DNA from: Flagellimonas amphidinii
Lineage (GTDB): Bacteria > Bacteroidota > Bacteroidia > Flavobacteriales > Flavobacteriaceae
Assembly (NCBI RefSeq): GCF_013090115.1
Contig: NZ_JABFNN010000036.1
Location: 1 to 49,042, forward strand
Length of the DNA: 49,042 nt
Direction of reading: 5' to 3'
Of this stretch, positions 1 to 8,978 are shown piece after piece. The position numbers and the translations under genes are program-made. The notes under the pieces are model-generated. The model saw only the letters and a program-made list of their open reading frames with translations. It did no database searches and was not told the DNA's origin. Each line of letters begins with the position of its first letter. The first letter of the stretch is position 1.

Positions 1-417
1 CCAGATGATGACATGGATGGGGACGGATTTGGCAATGCTGACGATTGTGACGACGGCAACCCGGCAGTGAACCCTGGCGCAACAGAGATACCGTACAATG
101 GCATCGATGATGACTGTGACCCAAGTACATTAGACAGTAATTCCCAAGAAGAAGAAGAAGAAGATTCTAAATCTGAGATTGACAACACCTTCATTATATA
201 TCCCAATCCGGCTAATCAAGTTGTTAATATCAACTTACCAAAAGGTATTGAAGAATTTGAAATCAACTTGTTTGATCAAAAAGGAAGATTAGTTTTATAT
301 ATTAAAAATCAAGATGTATTTGATGTATCTAATTTTTCTCAAGGAGCTTATACACTATTTTTTCAGAATCTTGAAACTAGGGAGGTCATACGAAAAAAAG
401 TATTGATAATAAGATAA
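1..417 (+). CDS. C-terminal part of a secreted T9SS cargo protein with MopE-type calcium/metal-binding repeat (5' end outside window)
   Basis: The frame is open from base 1, so this is the 3' end of a longer gene. The first ~40 residues are a D-x-D-G-D-G-F-G..DCDD..VNPGATE..YNGIDDDCD repeat, the putative metal-binding motif of the MopE family (thrombospondin type 3-like, Asp-rich). An acidic linker encoded by five GAA codons (148-162) follows. The last ~80 residues (YPNPANQVVNI..., ...LFDQKGRLV..., ...LSQGAYTLFF-like, ending KKVLIIR) are a classic type A C-terminal sorting domain. That domain is cleaved after export through the type IX system, leaving the protein at the cell surface or released. 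The catalytic or adhesive part is not visible. Confidence 0.85.
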   Translation, partial: PDDDMDGDGFGNADDCDDGNPAVNPGATEIPYNGIDDDCDPSTLDSNSQEEEEEDSKSEIDNTFIIYPNPANQVVNINLPKGIEEFEINLFDQKGRLVLYIKNQDVFDVSNFSQGAYTLFFQNLETREVIRKKVLIIR

Positions 418-472
418 TTATATCTTCAAAATTAAGACCTCCATACAATTATTCAAAGTCTATTTTCTTCTT

Positions 473-2146
473 TTATTTCAAAACCTCTCCAATCGGCCTG
501 CCAGTAGTTCCATTTGGAAAAGCTATCCCCAATAAGCTGGCAATTGTAGGTGCAATATCAGGAATCTCAGTTCTATTGACTGTATTCCCATGCTTAATTC
601 CATTCCCAAATAATAACAAAGGCACATGGGTATCATAAATCATGGGGGAACCATGTGTGGAACCTGTGTGTTTGTAAGTAATGAATCCTGGTCTAGGGAC
701 CATCAAAATATCTCCAGAACGCTTTTGATTATACCCATTTTGCAGAATATAGGGGATTCCTTCAACATATTCGTTTTGCCACATTTGAACTCCAGTATAT
801 ACTTTGTTTATTTGATCATATTTTAAAATTTCCATGGCAATTTCTTCTTGGGCATCATCCAAATCTATATCCAAGTTGTTCAAAATCTTATGATCTAAAA
901 ATATCTGGTAGTTAGACATATTCTTTACCACGTCAGTAGTACCATATTTATACTTTAAAAATTCGGTGAATTTTTCCTGCATTGCACCCATATCCAAATA
1001 TCCCGCTGGAATTTTTTGATCTTTTAGATACGCAGGCACATTAATGGCCCCATGGTCAGCGGTAAGGAAAACGGTATATTGTCCTTTCCCTACTTTCTCA
1101 TCCAAAGTTGAAAAAATTCGAGCTAAATCTTGGTCTAATCGTAAATAGGTATCCTCAACTTCTTTAGAATTGACTCCAAAAAAATGCCCTACATAATCCG
1201 TACTGGAAAAGCTAATCGCCAAAAAATCGGTGATAGCATCTGTCCCCAAATTTTCTCCTTCCAAAGCGGCCAATGCAAAATCTGCAGTAATGCTATTGCC
1301 ATAAGGTGTTTTTTTTATCAAATCATAATCGCCATTAGCTTCCCATAATGCAGGAAGGTCATGTGGGAATGTCGCAGTAGTTTCACCTGTTATCTTACCT
1401 TCATAATTGTTGGTATCGGGCCCACTTTCCACATAGGTGTCAATCGGTTTTAATGTGGTCCACGGCTTTTTGTATGCTTCAACGGCTTCCGAAGTGTTAA
1501 AATCAATGACCCATTGGGGCAAAGCATCCATATAATAAGAACTGGTAATCCAATTTCCATCTACTCCCCCTTCAAACCAATAAGCCGCATTTGCCATGTG
1601 TCCTCCGGGCAATACGGCTCCCCGATCCTTCAATGCTACTGCTATTACTTTTCCTCTTTTTTGAGTATGCAATCGCAATTGGTCGGTTATTGTAGTGGTC
1701 AACATTCTATGCGGCGACATTTTTCCGTCATCAGAGGAAGTCCCTACTGAGGAATAACTATTATCAGAAGCGCAGTATACTTCTTGATCCAATGCTTTAT
1801 CATACCAATTATTTCCAATAATTCCATGAGTGGCCGGAGTGGTCCCAGTATACACAGATGCGTGTCCTGGACCTGTACTTGTTGGCGCATAATTAAAGTG
1901 ATGGTTCCTGCAATTGAAACCTTCACCTATCATTCGTTTAAAACCACCATCCCCATATTGGTTCCAAAAGCGGGTTAGATAATCGTATCTCATCTGATCC
2001 ACAACAATACCTACAACCAATTTCGGTGATACCGCAATCTGAAGAGTTTGCTGCACTTGCGCCGCGTTTTTCTTTTTCTTTTGAGCATTACTAATTCCCA
2101 AGATACAGAAGACCAATAATAGAAAGATCAGGCGGTTGTTTTTCAT
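473..2146 (-). CDS. pafA: PafA-like alkaline phosphatase (type I phosphodiesterase/nucleotide pyrophosphatase superfamily)
   Basis: A 557-residue exported phosphomonoesterase that probably releases phosphate in the periplasm. The signal peptide is residues 1-21 (cut ...ISNA|Q). Key residues line up with Elizabethkingia PafA: metal ligand D50 in VVDQMRYD, nucleophile T91 in TSTGPGH, N112 in GNNWYD, and the Lys/Arg pair K173/R175 in LKDRGAVLPGGH. Further metal ligands lie in SSTDYVGH, TADHG and the final STHGSP stretch. The Lys/Arg/Asn set is that of monoesterases rather than diesterases. It is divergent from mlaE; a -7-like element reading TAGTTTTG on the minus strand lies at 2171-2178. It is convergent with the T9SS cargo gene and no clear hairpin separates them. 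Confidence 0.9.
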   Translation of the reverse strand: MKNNRLIFLLLVFCILGISNAQKKKKNAAQVQQTLQIAVSPKLVVGIVVDQMRYDYLTRFWNQYGDGGFKRMIGEGFNCRNHHFNYAPTSTGPGHASVYTGTTPATHGIIGNNWYDKALDQEVYCASDNSYSSVGTSSDDGKMSPHRMLTTTITDQLRLHTQKRGKVIAVALKDRGAVLPGGHMANAAYWFEGGVDGNWITSSYYMDALPQWVIDFNTSEAVEAYKKPWTTLKPIDTYVESGPDTNNYEGKITGETTATFPHDLPALWEANGDYDLIKKTPYGNSITADFALAALEGENLGTDAITDFLAISFSSTDYVGHFFGVNSKEVEDTYLRLDQDLARIFSTLDEKVGKGQYTVFLTADHGAINVPAYLKDQKIPAGYLDMGAMQEKFTEFLKYKYGTTDVVKNMSNYQIFLDHKILNNLDIDLDDAQEEIAMEILKYDQINKVYTGVQMWQNEYVEGIPYILQNGYNQKRSGDILMVPRPGFITYKHTGSTHGSPMIYDTHVPLLLFGNGIKHGNTVNRTEIPDIAPTIASLLGIAFPNGTTGRPIGEVLK

Positions 2147-2244
2147 GAATATTATTTAAGAAATTGGACACAAAACTATTCATTTATCCCAATCATAAAT
2201 TAAAATGAAGGTTAAATGCTCTACAATATTCTTATTTTTAGCAC

Positions 2245-2982
2245 ATGAAATACCTTGAAGCGATTGGAAAATACTTCATCATGGTGTGGGAAGTATTTAA
2301 AAAACCCACCAAGTGGCCAATCATGAAATCCCTTATCCTTAAGGAAATCGATGAACTTATTTTCGGTTCCATGGGCATCATCATATTTATCTCCTTTTTT
2401 ATTGGAGGTGTTGTCACCATCCAAACCGCTCTTAACCTTAACAGCCCATTTTTACCGAAAAGCCTTATTGGTTTTGCAACGAGGCAATCAGTAATTTTGG
2501 AATTCGCCCCAACCTTTACATCCATTATCATGGCAGGAAAAGTGGGTTCTTATATTACATCAAGTATTGGAACCATGCGGGTTACCGAACAAATTGACGC
2601 CCTGGAAGTCATGGGTGTCAATTCATTGAACTATCTGGTTTTTCCAAAGATTATGGCAATGTTAATGTATCCCTTCGCCGTAGCCACCTCTATGTTCGTT
2701 GGTATATTGGGGGGTTGGATTGCAGCAGTTTTTGGCGGATATGCTCCAAGTGGGGAATTCATCAAAGGCTTACAAATGGATTTTGACAGCTTTCATGTGA
2801 CCTATGCTTTCATAAAAACTTTTGTTTTCGCTTTTGTCATTGCCACCGTTCCATCCTATCACGGATTTTTTATGAGAGGTGGTGCCCTTGAAGTTGGCAA
2901 AGCCAGCACAACTTCTTTTGTATGGACCAGTGTGGTCATTATTATCTTGAACTATACATTAACCCAATTACTCCTAGGCTGA
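2245..2982 (+). CDS. mlaE: MlaE-family ABC transporter permease (phospholipid/lipid asymmetry)
   Basis: A 245-residue inner-membrane permease of the MlaE (DUF140) family, with about five or six hydrophobic segments. The conserved central block IIMAGKVGSYITSSIGTMRVTEQIDALEVMGVN is present (read as segments GKVGS and EQIDALEVMG). In characterised systems MlaE pairs with the ATPase MlaF and an MCE protein MlaD to move phospholipids between outer and inner membranes. The stop codon overlaps the start of the ATPase gene (ATGA), so the two are translationally coupled. No MCE (mlaD) gene follows; in Flavobacteriia it is usually encoded elsewhere. The upstream sequence TATTTTTA at about 2232 is close to the Bacteroidota -7 element. 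Confidence 0.92.
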   Translation: MKYLEAIGKYFIMVWEVFKKPTKWPIMKSLILKEIDELIFGSMGIIIFISFFIGGVVTIQTALNLNSPFLPKSLIGFATRQSVILEFAPTFTSIIMAGKVGSYITSSIGTMRVTEQIDALEVMGVNSLNYLVFPKIMAMLMYPFAVATSMFVGILGGWIAAVFGGYAPSGEFIKGLQMDFDSFHVTYAFIKTFVFAFVIATVPSYHGFFMRGGALEVGKASTTSFVWTSVVIIILNYTLTQLLLG

Positions 2983-3749
2983 TGATTGTTGTTGAAAATC
3001 TACATAAATCGTTTGGTGACGCCCACGTATTAAAGGGCATCAGCACCACTTTTGAGCAAGGAAAAACCAATTTGGTGATTGGACAGAGTGGTTCTGGTAA
3101 GACAGTATTTCTCAAGTGTCTTTTGGGGCTTTTTGAGCCCGAAGAGGGGCAAATCTGTTATAACGGGCGCTACTATTCAGAATTATCCAACAGGGAACGC
3201 AGAGATTTGCGACAAGAAATGGGCATGGTTTTTCAGGGAAGTGCCCTTTTTGATTCCATGACCGTTGAAGGCAATGTTATGTTTCCTCTGGACATGTTCA
3301 CCAAGCAATCCAAATCTGAAATGCAGGATCGTGTAGATTTTGTTCTGAAACGCGTAAACCTAATCGATGCGCATCATAAATATCCCTCCGAAATTTCTGG
3401 GGGAATGAAAAAGCGTGTGGCCATTGCCCGTGCCATAGTGATGAACCCTAAATATCTGTTTTGTGACGAACCCAATTCGGGTCTTGACCCCAAAACAGCC
3501 ATCTTAATAGATAATCTTATCCAAGAAATTACGCGGGAATACAATATCACTACAGTTATTAATACCCACGATATGAATTCTGTGATGGAAATCGGGGAAA
3601 AAATCATTTTTCTTAAAGACGGTTATAAAGAATGGGAGGGCAACAATAAAGAAATCTTCAAAACGGACAACGATGCAGTCACCAATTTTGTGTATTCCTC
3701 GGAGCTATTCAAAAAAGTTCGCCAGATGTATTTAGAGGAGCGGAACTAA
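2982..3749 (+). CDS. mlaF: MlaF-family ABC transporter ATP-binding protein
   Basis: A 255-residue ATPase partner of MlaE. Walker A is GQSGSGKT (residues 34-41), the ABC signature is ISGGMKKRVAIARA, and Walker B with the extended CDEPNSGLDP motif follows. The GG-rich signature and NSGLDP are typical of MlaF-like proteins. The open frame extends upstream to 2922, but the first 20 codons lie inside mlaE and match no family N-terminus. The ATG at 2982 overlaps the mlaE stop by one base and begins MIVVENLHKSFG, the expected start. Likely co-transcribed with mlaE only. Confidence 0.92.
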   Translation: MIVVENLHKSFGDAHVLKGISTTFEQGKTNLVIGQSGSGKTVFLKCLLGLFEPEEGQICYNGRYYSELSNRERRDLRQEMGMVFQGSALFDSMTVEGNVMFPLDMFTKQSKSEMQDRVDFVLKRVNLIDAHHKYPSEISGGMKKRVAIARAIVMNPKYLFCDEPNSGLDPKTAILIDNLIQEITREYNITTVINTHDMNSVMEIGEKIIFLKDGYKEWEGNNKEIFKTDNDAVTNFVYSSELFKKVRQMYLEERN

Positions 3750-3769
3750 TTTAACTTTTAACCCAATCT

Positions 3770-3777
3770 TAATTTTG
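3770..3777 (+). promoter_or_regulatory. -7-like promoter element (TAATTTTG)
   Basis: Exact match to the Bacteroidota TAnnTTTG -7 consensus, 36 bases upstream of the chosen metallophosphoesterase ATG. No good TTG -33 element is seen at 17-21 bases, so the promoter may be weak or activator-dependent. It argues against the in-frame ATG at 3777. Confidence 0.4.
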
Positions 3778-3812
3778 TGCCGCTCTTAATTTCATGGATT
3801 TTTAGGACTTTT

Positions 3813-5657
3813 ATGAAAAATCCAACCGTGAAAAAACTTGTAGCATTCCTTTTCTTTATTCTGACCCTAAATTTTACAATTGCTCAGAAAAAGCCCACCA
3901 TTTATATTGATATTCCTACTCAACAAAAACCTTGGAACCATATTGAATGGAATGAATCTCCAGAACAATTTCAATTTGCAATTGTTACCGATAGAACTGG
4001 CGGCCACCGCCCTGGTGTTTTCCCAGTGGGAATTAAAAAATTGAACCTTTTACAGCCCGAGTTCGTCATGAGTGTGGGTGACCTTATTGAAGGTTACACA
4101 AAAGATACGGTTCAATTAAATGCAGAATGGAAAGAATTTAAGGGCTTTATTGAACCTCTTGAAGCTCCTTTCTTTTACGTCCCCGGAAACCATGATATTA
4201 CCAATGAGGTCATGGAGAAAAAATGGAAGGAACTTTTCGGAGTTTCCTACTACCATTTCGTATACAAGGACGTACTTTTTCTTTGTCTAAATACTGAAGA
4301 TAACCTTCGCGGGGCCGGTCGCGGCACCATAGGTGACGAGCAATACGAATACATCAAAAAAACTTTGGAAGAGAATTCCGATGTTAAATGGACCTTGGTT
4401 TTTCTACACCAACCTCTTTGGGTTCAAGAAGACACCAAACGCTGGAAAGATGTTGAAAAACTGCTTGAGAACAGAAGTCACAACGTTTTTGCCGGACACT
4501 ACCACCGTTATTGGAAAACTGAAAGAAACAATGGAAAATACATTGCATTGGCCACAACTGGTGGAGGTAGCGCATTGAGAGGTAAAGCTTATGGAGAATT
4601 TGACCATGTGGTATGGGCTACCATGACAGAAGAAGGACCTATTTTGGCCAACTTGTTCTTGGATGGCATTTGGGATGAAAATGTCGTGACCGAGGAATTG
4701 GTCAATTTGGTGAGAAACAAACCTTTTCCCGTCAAAATAGAACCCTTCTATTCAGATGAAATGACTCCGGAAAATATGGTTGCCACAGTAAAGGCCACAA
4801 ACCATACAGACACAAAAATGCAGGTTTCATTAACTGGAAATGCCAATGATGACCTGTTCTACCAACTTGAAAAAACTTCGTTTACGGTAGAACCCAATGA
4901 TGTGGTTACCTTTAAGTTGAATCTTAAAAATGTAGACAAAAAGAAACTAGAAGACCTTTCTACTCTAAAGGTCAATACTAATATTACCTATGAATTTGAG
5001 GAACGCCCCAATGTTAGTTTTTCGTCAGTCCTGAACTTCAAGCCCTTTTATAAGTATGCCTTAGCAAAGGCTCAAAAAATCAAATTGGACGGCAATTTGA
5101 AAGATTGGAAAGACGCCACATGGCATTCTGTCACACATGTTGATGGTGCTCCTTTTGACTACGATGGTGAAAATGACCTCTCACTAAAGTTCGCTACAGC
5201 TTATGATACTGACAACTTTTACGTGGCAGTAGATATTACCGACAATAACTTTATGAAATCGGAAAAAGGTTCTTATTGGAATCAAGATGGCTTGATCATA
5301 GGTTTGGATGCCAGGCCAAAGCATATTAGTGCCTTTAACAAAGGAGAAGGCCGCGGAAAAGATTGGATAGCATATTTGAGAACCTTCAAAAAGGACAATC
5401 CAGTTTATCATGAGAATAGCTTGCCGGTCAAAGTATCTGCAGAGGTTAAAATGACCGATACGGGAGCAATCATGGAATTGGCCTTTCCAATGGAATACAT
5501 CAACAAAATGAGTAATGGAAACTGGTCAGATATGCGATTTGGTATTGGATATTATGATTATGATGCCCAAGATGAAGGTGCAACCACACATTTTTGGTTT
5601 CCCGCATGGAATGGCCAAGATGATATTCCTGGTTCAGGTACGCTTTTCAAAAAATAA
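3813..5657 (+). CDS. Secreted calcineurin-like metallophosphoesterase with C-terminal CBM9-like domain
   Basis: About 614 residues from the chosen ATG. A signal peptide (MKNPTVKKLVAFLFF...TIAQ) comes first. The metallophosphoesterase domain follows with the motifs TDRTGG, VGDLIEGY, PGNHD, LHQPLW and AGHYHRYW, which bind the two-metal centre. A middle beta-rich stretch leads to a C-terminal ~190-residue module starting KIKLDGNLKDWKDA and containing AYDTDNFYVAVDITDN, which resembles family-9 carbohydrate-binding domains. An upstream ATG at 3777 was rejected: a TAATTTTG -7-like element occupies 3770-3777, so transcription should begin after it, and only the later ATG gives a clean signal peptide. 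The substrate is unknown; phosphodiester or phosphomonoester hydrolysis in the periplasm or at the surface is likely. Confidence 0.85.
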   Translation: MKNPTVKKLVAFLFFILTLNFTIAQKKPTIYIDIPTQQKPWNHIEWNESPEQFQFAIVTDRTGGHRPGVFPVGIKKLNLLQPEFVMSVGDLIEGYTKDTVQLNAEWKEFKGFIEPLEAPFFYVPGNHDITNEVMEKKWKELFGVSYYHFVYKDVLFLCLNTEDNLRGAGRGTIGDEQYEYIKKTLEENSDVKWTLVFLHQPLWVQEDTKRWKDVEKLLENRSHNVFAGHYHRYWKTERNNGKYIALATTGGGSALRGKAYGEFDHVVWATMTEEGPILANLFLDGIWDENVVTEELVNLVRNKPFPVKIEPFYSDEMTPENMVATVKATNHTDTKMQVSLTGNANDDLFYQLEKTSFTVEPNDVVTFKLNLKNVDKKKLEDLSTLKVNTNITYEFEERPNVSFSSVLNFKPFYKYALAKAQKIKLDGNLKDWKDATWHSVTHVDGAPFDYDGENDLSLKFATAYDTDNFYVAVDITDNNFMKSEKGSYWNQDGLIIGLDARPKHISAFNKGEGRGKDWIAYLRTFKKDNPVYHENSLPVKVSAEVKMTDTGAIMELAFPMEYINKMSNGNWSDMRFGIGYYDYDAQDEGATTHFWFPAWNGQDDIPGSGTLFKK

Positions 5658-5683
5658 AAACTTGAATCTGGTATTCTGAATTC

Positions 5684-7138
5684 TTATTTCAACTCTTTGA
5701 CGATAAGAGTGGTGTCTTGAAGTCTAATTTTTAACCAATCCAACATTTTTTTGGCATCTGCCTCTTTTTGACTTATTCGGATTCCATCCTTCCATTTCAC
5801 CTCAAAGACTGGAATGGTATCCACTTTGTTGAAATCAGTCAATAATTGGTAAGAGAACCCTAGCCTGTCAATATTTGCATAATTGGCTTTGGCTTCGGCA
5901 CTAATACCCTTAAAAGGGATTTGTTTACCAGCATTTTTGGTCAAATTGGCCACTTCTTCCTCCAGAAGTCTAATTTGCTCATCTTTATTCAAAAGCTCTG
6001 CTTTATTTTTCTCATAAAGTTCGCTCACGTAGTTAAACTTTTCTTCTGAATCGTCCCTTCCACCTTGAATGATGTGTAGTTCGGTATCCTTTAGCCGAGA
6101 AAACTCATTTTTTTGAATCCGCCAAGTATTTATTACATTTTCCGGAATCAATTCATCACCCATACAAACCAGTTCAATCAAAGGTGTTTCACCTTCATTA
6201 TATTCAATCTTGGTAAGATTATTTACATATCTACCAGAAGCATTAAATTGATATACTTCTATAGTTTTTCCTAGAAACTGCTGGGCCTGTTTTTTGAACA
6301 ATGATTCTTGAAATACCTGATAAAAGGTAATTCCCGCAGGAATCATCACGGCGATTCCCAAAATGGAAGCCACTCTTGCAATAAGTCGCCTACGTTGCGA
6401 ATTGGCATAGCGTACCATGGGAAACCGTAAAAACTTGATGACCAAAAAAGTTGCCAAACCAATAAACATCGTATTGATTATGAACAGATACATGGCTCCT
6501 CGGGCATACTCAAATTTTCCAATTGCTAATCCAAAACCAACCGTACAAAGTGGAGGCATAAGAGCCGTTGCAATGGCCACACCGAAAATAACACTGGCAA
6601 TAGTTCCTTTTTTGGCTCGGGCAATCACCAAGGCAAGGCCACCAAAAAAAGCAATAAGTACATCTCTAATATCTGGTTTGGTCCGCGCCAATAATTCAGA
6701 TGACTCATCGCGCAGTGGAAAGAGATAGAAAAACAAAAAGGCAGTTACCACACTCAGCACCACCATAACGGTAAAGTTTTTTATGGATCTTCTAAGTGTA
6801 TCAATGTCATTTATGGCCAAAGACATGCCCATACCCAAAATTGGACCCATTAGTGGGGAAATCAACATCGCTCCGATAACCACAGCCGTGGAATTGGCGT
6901 TAAGACCAACAGAAGCGATAAATATAGAACAGATAAGAATCCAAGAAGTATGTCCTTTAAAAGGGATATCCGCAATTATGGACTCCTTTGTCGCCACAGC
7001 ATCTGTATTGGTTCTAATCTCCAATAACTCAGAAAGAAACTTTCTAACACTGCCCAAAAGGCCCTTAAAATCCTTTTTTACCTCATCCCCACTGTCTTGA
7101 GGATTGGGTTCCCTGTCTGCAAATAAATGTTCACTCAT
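5684..7138 (-). CDS. DUF389 (TIGR00341-like) multi-pass membrane protein
   Basis: A 484-residue integral membrane protein. Residues ~65-270 hold the DUF389 core: about six hydrophobic helices with GAMLISPLMGPILG, LVIARAKKG and GVAIATALMPPLCTVGFGLA. The C-terminal ~200 residues are soluble and partly coiled-coil (EKNKAELLNKDEQIRLLEEEVANL). The biochemical function of the family is not established, so none is assigned. It is the last gene of a minus operon, starting only three bases after the stop of the mannose-1-phosphate guanylyltransferase gene. It converges with the metallophosphoesterase gene without an obvious hairpin. Confidence 0.85.
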   Translation of the reverse strand: MSEHLFADREPNPQDSGDEVKKDFKGLLGSVRKFLSELLEIRTNTDAVATKESIIADIPFKGHTSWILICSIFIASVGLNANSTAVVIGAMLISPLMGPILGMGMSLAINDIDTLRRSIKNFTVMVVLSVVTAFLFFYLFPLRDESSELLARTKPDIRDVLIAFFGGLALVIARAKKGTIASVIFGVAIATALMPPLCTVGFGLAIGKFEYARGAMYLFIINTMFIGLATFLVIKFLRFPMVRYANSQRRRLIARVASILGIAVMIPAGITFYQVFQESLFKKQAQQFLGKTIEVYQFNASGRYVNNLTKIEYNEGETPLIELVCMGDELIPENVINTWRIQKNEFSRLKDTELHIIQGGRDDSEEKFNYVSELYEKNKAELLNKDEQIRLLEEEVANLTKNAGKQIPFKGISAEAKANYANIDRLGFSYQLLTDFNKVDTIPVFEVKWKDGIRISQKEADAKKMLDWLKIRLQDTTLIVKELK

Positions 7139-7141
7139 AAG

Positions 7142-8221
7142 TTATGCATACTGATCGCCAAATTTCTCTTTAACTTGATTCAGTACTTTTTTAATATCCT
7201 GTTGTTTGGCTTTAGGATAAATCAACAAAACCTCCTCTTTATCCACGATGATATAATCTTCCAAACCGTCTACCACCACAATTTTTCCTTTAGGTGATCT
7301 AATCATATTTCCTTTAGCGTCCGCCATGAGCGTCTGTGCATTGACAACAGCATTGTCCGTATCATCCTTATCCAATTTGTCGTATAATGCCCCCCAAGTT
7401 CCCAAATCATTCCAATCAAAAGTAGCTGGTAAAGTAAAAATAGATTTGGACTGTTCCAAGATAGCATAATCTATGGAGATGTTTTCGGCCTTTGCGTAGT
7501 TTTCTTGTATAAAAGCCTGTTCATCAGAAGTGTTATAACAAGAAACACCATCTCCAAAAAGTTGGTACTGTTTAGGTTGATGGTTTTTAAATGCGTTTAC
7601 AATGGTGTTCACACTCCACATAAAAATGCCCGCGTTCCAAAGAAAATTGCCTTGAGCCAAAAATTCCTTTGCGGTTTCGTAATCTGGTTTTTCTCGGAAT
7701 TGTGATACTTTTTTAAGGTTTTCGTCACTTCCTTTTTCAAATTCGATGTAGCCAAAACCTGTATTGGGAAAGGTAGGTTGAATTCCAAGTGTGCAAAGCA
7801 CCTCCTCTTTCCCGCATTTATCAAAACATGCTTTCACATCATTTTCAAAAGCTTGTTCATCTTCAATCCAATGGTCACTTGGCGCTACGATCATTACTGC
7901 ATTTGGATTCATTTTCTGAATCTTGAGCGATGCATATAAAATACATGGAGCAGTGTTACGCATGGCAGGTTCTAAGACTACCTGCTCTTGTTTTACCATA
8001 GGTAACTGTTCCAGTACCAAATCGTTGTATCGCTCATTGGTGAGAATCAAAATGTTTTCTGTTGGAATAAAACGATTCAAACGATCAAAGGTCTTTTGAA
8101 TCAATGTTTTTCCAGTTCCCAACATATCATGAAACTGTTTGGGGTTAGCGGTAGTACTTACCGGCCAAAAGCGAGAGCCAACTCCCCCGGCCATTAAAAC
8201 TGCGTAATAATTTTTGTTCAT
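7142..8221 (-). CDS. manC: Mannose-1-phosphate guanylyltransferase (GDP-mannose pyrophosphorylase)
   Basis: A 359-residue cytoplasmic nucleotidyltransferase making GDP-mannose from mannose-1-phosphate and GTP for glycan synthesis. The N-terminal signature LMAGGVGSRFWPVS (residues 9-22) with downstream NPKQF is the nucleotide-binding loop. VAPSDHWI carries the metal-binding Asp, and FREKPDYETAKEFL plus GNFLWNAGIFMW form the sugar-binding region. The length matches the single-domain enzyme; the C-terminal phosphomannose-isomerase domain of bifunctional ManC is absent. It lies between the sprT-like gene (17-base gap) and DUF389 (3-base gap), so the three probably form one transcript. Confidence 0.93.
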   Translation of the reverse strand: MNKNYYAVLMAGGVGSRFWPVSTTANPKQFHDMLGTGKTLIQKTFDRLNRFIPTENILILTNERYNDLVLEQLPMVKQEQVVLEPAMRNTAPCILYASLKIQKMNPNAVMIVAPSDHWIEDEQAFENDVKACFDKCGKEEVLCTLGIQPTFPNTGFGYIEFEKGSDENLKKVSQFREKPDYETAKEFLAQGNFLWNAGIFMWSVNTIVNAFKNHQPKQYQLFGDGVSCYNTSDEQAFIQENYAKAENISIDYAILEQSKSIFTLPATFDWNDLGTWGALYDKLDKDDTDNAVVNAQTLMADAKGNMIRSPKGKIVVVDGLEDYIIVDKEEVLLIYPKAKQQDIKKVLNQVKEKFGDQYA

Positions 8222-8238
8222 TTTATTTTGATTCTTGA

Positions 8239-8862
8239 TTAAAACGGTGGTTCAAAAGACGAATCATTAACCAACTCCACTTCAGCATTCGGTTGAAACA
8301 AATATAACCTCCCCGAGGACAATTCCACACATTCATATCGCTTTACTTTTTTCTTTCCCTTTTTGAACAATCGTCCATTGTACAATCTGAATACACTCCC
8401 CATCGGTAGCTCATATACATAGCTTTTATCCCGGTCTTGCGGGTCGAAACTTTTTAAGGCTATGGACAATTGAGCATCCGTACTACTGCTAGCTTTTGGG
8501 TTTTTAAAATGCTGTGCTATAATGGGCAGTAATCTGGACGGAAACACTTCTGGGCGAATAAATGGAATCATCAAATGTTGAAAAGTACGCTTCCATTCCA
8601 ATCCATGCGGTTTTATGCGACGGCCATAGGTTTCAAAAGCCACCAAATGAGCAATCTCATGAACCAATGTAATCAAAAAACGATATTTGTTCAAGGATGC
8701 ATTTACAGTTATCTGGTGCAAACCGCTAGGCAATCTCCTATAATCCCCATGTCTTGTAACTCTATGATTCACGACCTTTAGATGCACCCCATGCGTTTTG
8801 ATCAGTTCAAAACATGGTTCAACTGCTCGCTCCGGTAAATATTTCTGCAAGGTGGTATTCAC
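8239..8862 (-). CDS. SprT-like zinc metalloprotease-fold protein
   Basis: A 207-residue protein with the zincin motif H68-E-I-A-H72 and a third ligand H86 in KPHGLEW, the pattern of the SprT/Spartan family. The C-terminal part (VKRYECVELSSGRLYLFQPNAEVELV) is the usual flavobacterial extension and replaces the Cys-rich zinc ribbon seen in some SprT proteins. The role in bacteria is unclear. The start codon is GTG at 8862. A -7-like TAACTTTG lies at 8868-8875 on the minus strand, so the transcript may be leaderless or nearly so. It is the first gene of the operon with manC and the DUF389 gene. Confidence 0.85.
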   Translation of the reverse strand: MNTTLQKYLPERAVEPCFELIKTHGVHLKVVNHRVTRHGDYRRLPSGLHQITVNASLNKYRFLITLVHEIAHLVAFETYGRRIKPHGLEWKRTFQHLMIPFIRPEVFPSRLLPIIAQHFKNPKASSSTDAQLSIALKSFDPQDRDKSYVYELPMGSVFRLYNGRLFKKGKKKVKRYECVELSSGRLYLFQPNAEVELVNDSSFEPPF

Positions 8863-8867
8863 TTTAA

Positions 8868-8875
8868 CAAAGTTA
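8868..8875 (-). promoter_or_regulatory. -7-like element upstream of the sprT-manC-DUF389 operon
   Basis: Minus-strand TAACTTTG is an exact TAnnTTTG match placed 6 bases before the GTG start. No TTG at -33 is visible at standard spacing. Confidence 0.35.
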
Positions 8876-8978
8876 CAGGTTTGTGCATTCCATAATTTGA
8901 AAAATTAGTTTTTCCAAACAAGGTCTATTTCCATTAAATTTACTGTACATCAATCAAAAAACTTCATACTTCAACACA

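Noticed and set aside
148..162. GAA trinucleotide run as a possible contingency repeat
   Set aside because: Five units encoding a Glu linker in frame are too short to propose phase variation.
2922..2981. Upstream start of mlaF inside mlaE
   Set aside because: The 20 extra residues are the mlaE frame-shifted sequence. The ATG at 2982 gives the family N-terminus and the usual ATGA overlap.
6417..7100. Plus-strand open frames opposite the DUF389 gene
   Set aside because: They are complementary-strand shadows of a clear membrane-protein gene, with no start signals or family motifs.
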